Part shown: in pieces, positions 63,298-64,000 of the stretch | Numbering within the stretch: position 1 is the stretch's first letter | How the letters are laid out: each line of letters begins with the position of its first letter | NCBI GenBank assembly: GCA_023151185.1 | Contig: JAKLJL010000002.1 | Span: forward strand, 124,001-188,000 | Reading direction: 5' to 3' | DNA length: 64,000 nt | From: Bacteroidota bacterium | Lineage (GTDB): Bacteria > Bacteroidota > JABWAT01 | Made by a program: the position numbers and the translations under genes | The notes under the pieces: generated by a model | What the model saw: the letters and a program-made list of their open reading frames with translations, nothing else | Told to the model about the DNA's origin: nothing | The model's database searches: none

Positions 63298-64000
63298 TTA
63301 CCGGTGAAGTTTTGTCCCATAAACCCGTTTTCCGTCAAACCATACCTTTTTCACATGGACCTTCCAGAGATCGGATGGCAGAATTTCAAATATATCCTGG
63401 TCAACCGCAATAAAATCGGCCAGAAATCCCGGTTTTAGTTGCCCCTGAAACCGTTCTGTGAATGAGGCAAATGCAGGCCCGGTGGTATATCCTGCCAAAG
63501 CTTCCGGCAGGGTCAATGCCTGTTTGGGATACCATCCCCCGACCGGATTTCCCTTCCTGTCCTGCCGGGTTACAGCCGAGTAAATTCCCAGGAAAGGATC
63601 CGGGATTTCGACCGGTGCATCACTTCCCAATGCCAGTAAAACACCCTGATCGCTGATCGTCCGCCAGATGTAGGCACCTGCCAGCCGTTCAGGTCCGAGC
63701 CGTGAAAACGCCCAGCTCATATCGCTTACCGCATGCTGAGGCTGCATGGAAGCAATGGCACCTGAGTTTACTAAATAATAAAGTCCCTGTTTATTCATGA
63801 CCTGAGCATGTTCAAGACGGATCCGGTAATTGATCCGGTTTGCTGCTTTGATTTCACCGGAAAGTTTGGCAGAAAATTCGGTTGCTTCATCCCCAATACA
63901 ATGAATGGCAGGCTGAAACCCGGCAGAAACAGCTTGTTGAACCAGATCTGTAATTCCGGAAGGAGAGGTAACCCACAGACCAGAATTTTCTGGCTGATCA
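63298..64000 (-). CDS. Amidohydrolase family 3 (YtcJ-like), 5-prime end cut by window edge
   Basis: The C-terminal 233 or so residues of an amidohydrolase; the frame stays open to the last base of the window, so the start lies outside. Visible marks of the YtcJ/Amidohydro_3 family are IHCIGDEA (metal-binding His and catalytic area), RLEHAQVM (His metal ligand), SMQPQHAVSDMSW, LALGSDAPVEIPDPF with the key Asp, and LKPGFLADFIAVDQD. These metal-dependent hydrolases act on amide or formyl groups; the substrate is not known. An internal ATG at 63798 should not be taken as the start because coding continues upstream in frame. It lies 129 bases before malQ. Confidence 0.88.
   Translation of the reverse strand, partial: DQPENSGLWVTSPSGITDLVQQAVSAGFQPAIHCIGDEATEFSAKLSGEIKAANRINYRIRLEHAQVMNKQGLYYLVNSGAIASMQPQHAVSDMSWAFSRLGPERLAGAYIWRTISDQGVLLALGSDAPVEIPDPFLGIYSAVTRQDRKGNPVGGWYPKQALTLPEALAGYTTGPAFASFTERFQGQLKPGFLADFIAVDQDIFEILPSDLWKVHVKKVWFDGKRVYGTKLHR

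Noticed and set aside
1-64000. CRISPR array or insertion sequence
   Set aside because: No regularly spaced short repeats and no transposase-like gene or terminal inverted repeats were seen.

Overview
The window looks like a chromosome segment of a free-living Gram-negative bacterium of the Bacteroidota/FCB type. I infer this from four things seen in the sequence. A secreted subtilase (21003-23006) ends in a Por/type IX secretion C-terminal sorting domain. Two histidine kinases carry the two-component-regulator beta-propeller plus Y_Y_Y architecture. A PpiC-SurA-type run of chaperone lipoproteins is present. Promoters of the Bacteroidota form TTTG-N19/20-TAnnTTTG lie upstream of malQ, the tRNA cluster and probably rpsO. 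Many lipoprotein signals and outer-membrane proteins support an outer membrane. The genus cannot be named from this.

Layout. 1-8.1 kb (minus strand): rpsO, pnp, M16 peptidase, ald, dut, polysaccharide deacetylase and an AI-2E-family permease, a gene order partly shared with Bacillus and Mycobacterium. rpsO and pnp are separated by a terminator and a strongly foldable pnp leader; pnp and the peptidase are separated by another terminator. 7.5-10.9 kb: two tandem PAP2 phosphatases and a Prc/Tsp protease. 11.0-16.5 kb (plus): a giant bacterial alpha-2-macroglobulin with an intact thioester. 16.5-30.9 kb (minus): a response regulator with a Cys-rich tail, then an envelope protein-quality-control run: M1 aminopeptidase, SDR, MacB-like permease, T9SS subtilase, MoxR ATPase, an M16 pair (one without the zinc motif), SurA, a SurA-like lipoprotein and a two-parvulin PpiC lipoprotein.

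31.0-45.4 kb is a Wzx/Wzy-type surface-polysaccharide locus. On the plus strand are an unknown small protein, a GT4 and a TagA/WecG transferase. On the minus strand, in transcription order, are Wzz, GDPD lipoprotein, TagD, TagB-like, Wzx, Wzy, GT2, GT4, acyltransferase, GT4, methyltransferase and a Wzi-like barrel. Its AT-richer composition suggests horizontal acquisition, and its Tag-type genes suggest a polymer containing glycerol phosphate. A 582-base gap follows, then metH (46.0-49.7 kb, plus) and three consecutive histidine-kinase genes (49.8-58.1 kb, plus) with no DNA-binding output domain.

58.2-64 kb: a cyclic-nucleotide-binding domain fused to a phosphofructokinase (minus), a divergent MFS exporter, a Lys-Leu-Lys tRNA cluster, malQ, and a YtcJ-type amidohydrolase cut by the window end. 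The most novel-looking items are the cNMP-PFK fusion, the kinase trio without an output gene, the teichoic-acid-like genes in a Gram-negative polysaccharide locus, and the structured pnp leader. No CRISPR array, insertion sequence, integrase, rRNA or replication origin was seen.
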